A stretch of 64,000 nt of DNA from positions 62,001 to 126,000 of the forward strand of contig JAXHSW010000002.1 of the NCBI GenBank assembly GCA_034190295.1, written 5' to 3'. This stretch comes from Okeania sp034190295 (lineage in GTDB: Bacteria > Cyanobacteriota > Cyanobacteriia > Cyanobacteriales > Microcoleaceae). Shown in pieces: positions 61,114 to 64,000 of the stretch. A program made the position numbers and the translations under genes. Below the pieces are notes generated by a model. It was not told the DNA's origin. It ran no database searches and saw only the letters and a program-made list of their open reading frames with translations. How positions within the stretch are numbered: position 1 is the stretch's first letter; each line of letters starts with the position of its first letter.

Positions 61114-63993
61114 TCAAGATTCGTATATAGTTGCGTTTCTGTCAAATTCGTATCCCATTTCTTCCAAATTATTATATGTTTCGGTAGTTAGAATTCTTTC
61201 GCTTTCTCCTATTGTGTAAGACATCAAGCTATTTGGATTACCTTCTTCATGCTCTAGACCAAGTGTAACACCTATTCCATACATTGCAACATTAACCAAC
61301 ATCCTGTCTGACCAGTTGTCCAGAGAGCTATTAAATTTAATTTTACTAACCCTTATTCCGCCTATAATCCAAGGAGGGTTTTGCCCTCTTTCTTGAGTTG
61401 CTTGAACCAAGCTAGTTCCCCAACTCTCACCATTTATATCGGTCGATCCCTCTGCAACACTTATCGGTAGAATACCACTGTTATCTTTATCCTGAGTAAT
61501 GATTCGTTCCCAGTTTTGAGCCGCCTGTTCTATGATACTTTTTTGATAACTGGTGAATTCTTCGTTGGAGTAATACAGTTGGATGTCAATGTCTGGGTTA
61601 GAAGACCCACCTGTTTGACTTTCAATAGTAAAATTACTACTGTAGTCATAAACACTACTATCGTTGACATTGCGAATCTTAATATTGTAATTGCTAGCGC
61701 TACTTAAAGATGTAGGTACTGTCCAAGAGTAACTACCATCGCTAGGAGTTGAACTAGAAATTGTTTGTTGGAAGGAACTGCCTTTGTAAAGTTCGAGCCT
61801 GATGCGATCGCTGAAGTTGTCTGTCCACCGGATGGTATGGAGTTCTCCTGGTTCCAGACTGGTACTGCTGGTTGGAGAGGTGATGTTTACCTCTTCATCT
61901 GGTTCGATAGTAAAGTTACTGTCGCTGAGGTCGGAAACGCTACTATCGCTGAAACTGGTTATTTTCACCTTGTAGTCGCCACCACTGGTTATGGTTTCTG
62001 GTACTGCCCAACTGTAACTACCATCACTGGGAGTAGAGCTGGCAATGGTACTGCTGAGAGAACCTCCTTTGTACAATTCCAGTTTCACGTTTTCGTCAAT
62101 GTTATCGTTCCAAGTTATGGTATAGCTTTCTCCTGGTTCTAAAGTATTGCCTCCGTTGGGTGAGTTGACGGTGATGGAGTCTTTAGGTTTGGCTGTACTA
62201 TCTACTGATTGTCGCCAGTTAGCAGCGTATTCAGCCACCTTGTTAATCGCTAAAGCTGAGTTTTCAAAGTTGGTTCGACCAAGTGCTTCACCGTTATAGC
62301 TAATAGCGGGATTAGAGAAGTATGGAAGTCTGTTCCGAGCATAAGACATTATGGTTCCCGCGCCACTGGGGGTAGTGTAACCATAGCCATAAGGAAAAGC
62401 CCCTTGACCATTTGCATTATCGCGATCGTGCTTCAATCCTAAATTGTGCCCTATTTCATGGGCAAGGGTATGACGATTCCTGGCATTATAATTGGTAACA
62501 ACATTAAAAGCATGGCTTTCAAATCCGTAAGCTGGAGTACCCATCACATAACCTACGCCACCAGCATCATCAAGACCGCCGACAAATAAACTTACAATAT
62601 CTGCACCATAATCATCACGCAGGTCGTGAACTTCATCCATGTAGCCGTCTGAAGGGTTTTGCAGTCGAAAAAGTTCTGTACGACTCTTACCAGACTCAGT
62701 ATAGTTAACCTCTGCTGTATGAACTAACCGTAACTGGGATTTTACTCCGCTTTTAGCAAAGGCTTCATTGGCATCATCAACAGCAAACTCAATTAAGTCC
62801 TTCATAGCATTAGTACCTCCTTCGGCTTGGCGAGCTTCTGGAGTGTAAGCAACCATCAAATCTATTGTTGAAGAGTCATCTAAGCTAGTAGGTGCATCTG
62901 CTGCTGTATCAACGATGTTGATAATTATTGGTTCGTCAACATGGAAGTGTGGACTGTTTGTCCCCAAACTCAAGTTATAATCAGCATTCGCATTACCCTT
63001 TGACTGCACCCTAACATAATAATTCCCCGGGTTCAAAGTCCGCTCAATATCTTCTGCATTCTTACCACCCTTAGTAGACTTCTTAATCACCTTCCCTTTA
63101 TTATTCAACAAATACAAATCCGCATTCCCACTCAACCCCCGCAACTCAATATCTACATCCGTCTTTTCCTTAACCCTGAACTTATAAAAGTCCCTCTTGT
63201 CCGACTTACCCACAAACTCCTGTAACTTCTCATCATCCTTCAACACTCCCAAGTTGTGCGCTTTCTTCAGACTATTACCCGCCATATCTGGCAACTCGCC
63301 ATCCAAACTCAAGGTATAATTAGCATTTGCATTGCCCTTTGGCTGCACCCTGACATAATAATTCCCCGGGTTCAGAGTCCGCTCAATATCTTCTGCATTC
63401 TTACCACCCTTAGTAGACTTCTTAATCACCTTCCCTTTATTATTCAACAAATACAAATCCGCATTCCCACTCAACCCCCGCAACTCAATATCTACATCGG
63501 TCTTTTCCTTAACCCTGAACTTATAAAAGTCCCTCTTGTCCGACTTACCCACAAATTCCTGTAACTTCTCATCATCTTTCAACACTCCGAAATTATAAGC
63601 TTTACCTCGACTATTACCTGCTCGATCGCGCCTTTGAGCAGTCCTGGTTTTTGTTTCTATCTCATTAGATTCGCCACCAGTTAGAGGATCGACTTTTTCC
63701 CCTACATTATCCCCTCTTCCTATCAGTGGGTCTTCTTCCTCAATTGAAGTCTTCTCTCGTAACTCCTGAGATTCACTTAAACCCAATGTTCCTAAACTAT
63801 TCTGAGATAGTAATAATTCATCATTACCTGTATTCAAATTTTCAATTTTTACTTCCGAGCTTTCTGCACTCGACTCAATACCACTAGGCGATCGCAACTC
63901 ATCACTAATTTTTGCTCCATCTATTCCAGCTAACATTGGGTCGCTAAACTTTTGCCCAAACTTGCTAGATGCTTCACCAAAAATATTATCCAT
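61114..63993 (-). CDS. Large reprolysin-type metalloprotease with PPC and Kre9-like domains
   Basis: A 959-residue protein. The 80-residue leader is shared with the protein at 55436. Two PPC domains (about 125-350) are almost identical, including at DNA level, spaced 113 residues. An M12-type (reprolysin-like) protease domain (about 375-605) has HEIGHNLGLKHD with three His ligands and an IMSYAR Met-turn. Two Ser/Thr-rich Kre9/KNH-like domains follow (about 615-700 and 705-790; NGGNTLEPGESYTITW, GSYSWAVPE). The last about 150 residues resemble a second metalloprotease domain in which the zinc motif is destroyed (AMYGIGVTLGLEHEEG, still followed by LMSY). No Sec signal. Likely an exported protease with a non-catalytic second module. 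The start ATG is preceded by GGTAATT, as in its relative. Confidence 0.88.
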   Translation of the reverse strand: MDNIFGEASSKFGQKFSDPMLAGIDGAKISDELRSPSGIESSAESSEVKIENLNTGNDELLLSQNSLGTLGLSESQELREKTSIEEEDPLIGRGDNVGEKVDPLTGGESNEIETKTRTAQRRDRAGNSRGKAYNFGVLKDDEKLQEFVGKSDKRDFYKFRVKEKTDVDIELRGLSGNADLYLLNNKGKVIKKSTKGGKNAEDIERTLNPGNYYVRVQPKGNANANYTLSLDGELPDMAGNSLKKAHNLGVLKDDEKLQEFVGKSDKRDFYKFRVKEKTDVDIELRGLSGNADLYLLNNKGKVIKKSTKGGKNAEDIERTLNPGNYYVRVQSKGNANADYNLSLGTNSPHFHVDEPIIINIVDTAADAPTSLDDSSTIDLMVAYTPEARQAEGGTNAMKDLIEFAVDDANEAFAKSGVKSQLRLVHTAEVNYTESGKSRTELFRLQNPSDGYMDEVHDLRDDYGADIVSLFVGGLDDAGGVGYVMGTPAYGFESHAFNVVTNYNARNRHTLAHEIGHNLGLKHDRDNANGQGAFPYGYGYTTPSGAGTIMSYARNRLPYFSNPAISYNGEALGRTNFENSALAINKVAEYAANWRQSVDSTAKPKDSITVNSPNGGNTLEPGESYTITWNDNIDENVKLELYKGGSLSSTIASSTPSDGSYSWAVPETITSGGDYKVKITSFSDSSVSDLSDSNFTIEPDEEVNITSPTSSTSLEPGELHTIRWTDNFSDRIRLELYKGSSFQQTISSSTPSDGSYSWTVPTSLSSASNYNIKIRNVNDSSVYDYSSNFTIESQTGGSSNPDIDIQLYYSNEEFTSYQKSIIEQAAQNWERIITQDKDNSGILPISVAEGSTDINGESWGTSLVQATQERGQNPPWIIGGIRVSKIKFNSSLDNWSDRMLVNVAMYGIGVTLGLEHEEGNPNSLMSYTIGESERILTTETYNNLEEMGYEFDRNATIYES

Positions 63994-64000
63994 AATTACC

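Noticed and set aside
61516..63564. Plus-strand open frames opposite the reprolysin gene
   Set aside because: They are antisense to a long gene with clear domains; the compositions are unnatural for proteins and no starts are supported.

Overview
The window is an AT-rich cyanobacterial contig segment. The HIP1 octamer GCGATCGC recurs throughout, a PEP-CTERM protein and a DUF1822 protein are present, and the spacers are long and packed with dispersed and tandem repeats. This style fits large-genome filamentous marine cyanobacteria of the Okeania/Trichodesmium/Moorea kind; the genus is an inference. The sequence is draft: five blocks of 100 N sit inside tandem repeats (43300-43399, 53884-53983, 54157-54256, 54569-54668, 54897-54996).

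Layout. 1-18 kb is a mixed accessory region: an HTH/AAA-like ATPase, an agmatine-deiminase-type enzyme, two pentapeptide-repeat proteins, a PLP-dependent threonine/serine lyase, an AlbA_2-type regulator, a Nudix hydrolase, an alpha/beta hydrolase with the complete fluoroacetate-dehalogenase residue set, a solo TnpB, a PEP-CTERM protein and an excisionase-like HTH protein. 18.5-24.5 kb holds stress and membrane genes: a winged-helix protein with an MscS channel, an EcsC/TerB-like protein, Dps, and a ChaB-domain protein. 25.7-43.1 kb looks like a signalling island. A sigma-like factor overlaps a DUF1822 gene. Two CHAT (caspase-like) proteases follow, with near-identical cytoplasmic modules but different extracytoplasmic ligand-binding domains. 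Then come four tandem paralogous membrane proteins, a PstS-like/VWA lipoprotein, and a second stand-alone solute-binding protein. No ABC permease or ATPase accompanies these binding proteins.

44-53 kb carries two membrane/secreted proteins, an MscS-DEP fusion, murG, an NTF2-like secreted protein and an SDR oxidoreductase. 53.3-55.4 kb is an array of at least 12 units of about 123 bp, each ending in a terminator-like hairpin plus T-run; it may be a tandem small-RNA array. 55.4-64 kb holds two large secreted-type metalloproteases that share an unusual N-terminal leader. Between them lie a triplicated palindrome, gene debris, a gene split by a miniature element, and a ParDE toxin-antitoxin pair.

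Four families of miniature inverted-repeat elements can be defined from sequence alone because their target-site duplications are visible: CAGGACTTACGCA ends (about 92 bp, 5-6 bp duplication), TATCATGTCCGG ends (about 125-155 bp, 3 bp), GGCGTTGGTG ends (143-216 bp, 8 bp), and GTAAGCATTCAGC ends (199-311 bp, 8 bp). They have split one gene, landed in a tandem array, and supplied gene ends. No rRNA, tRNA or CRISPR array was seen.
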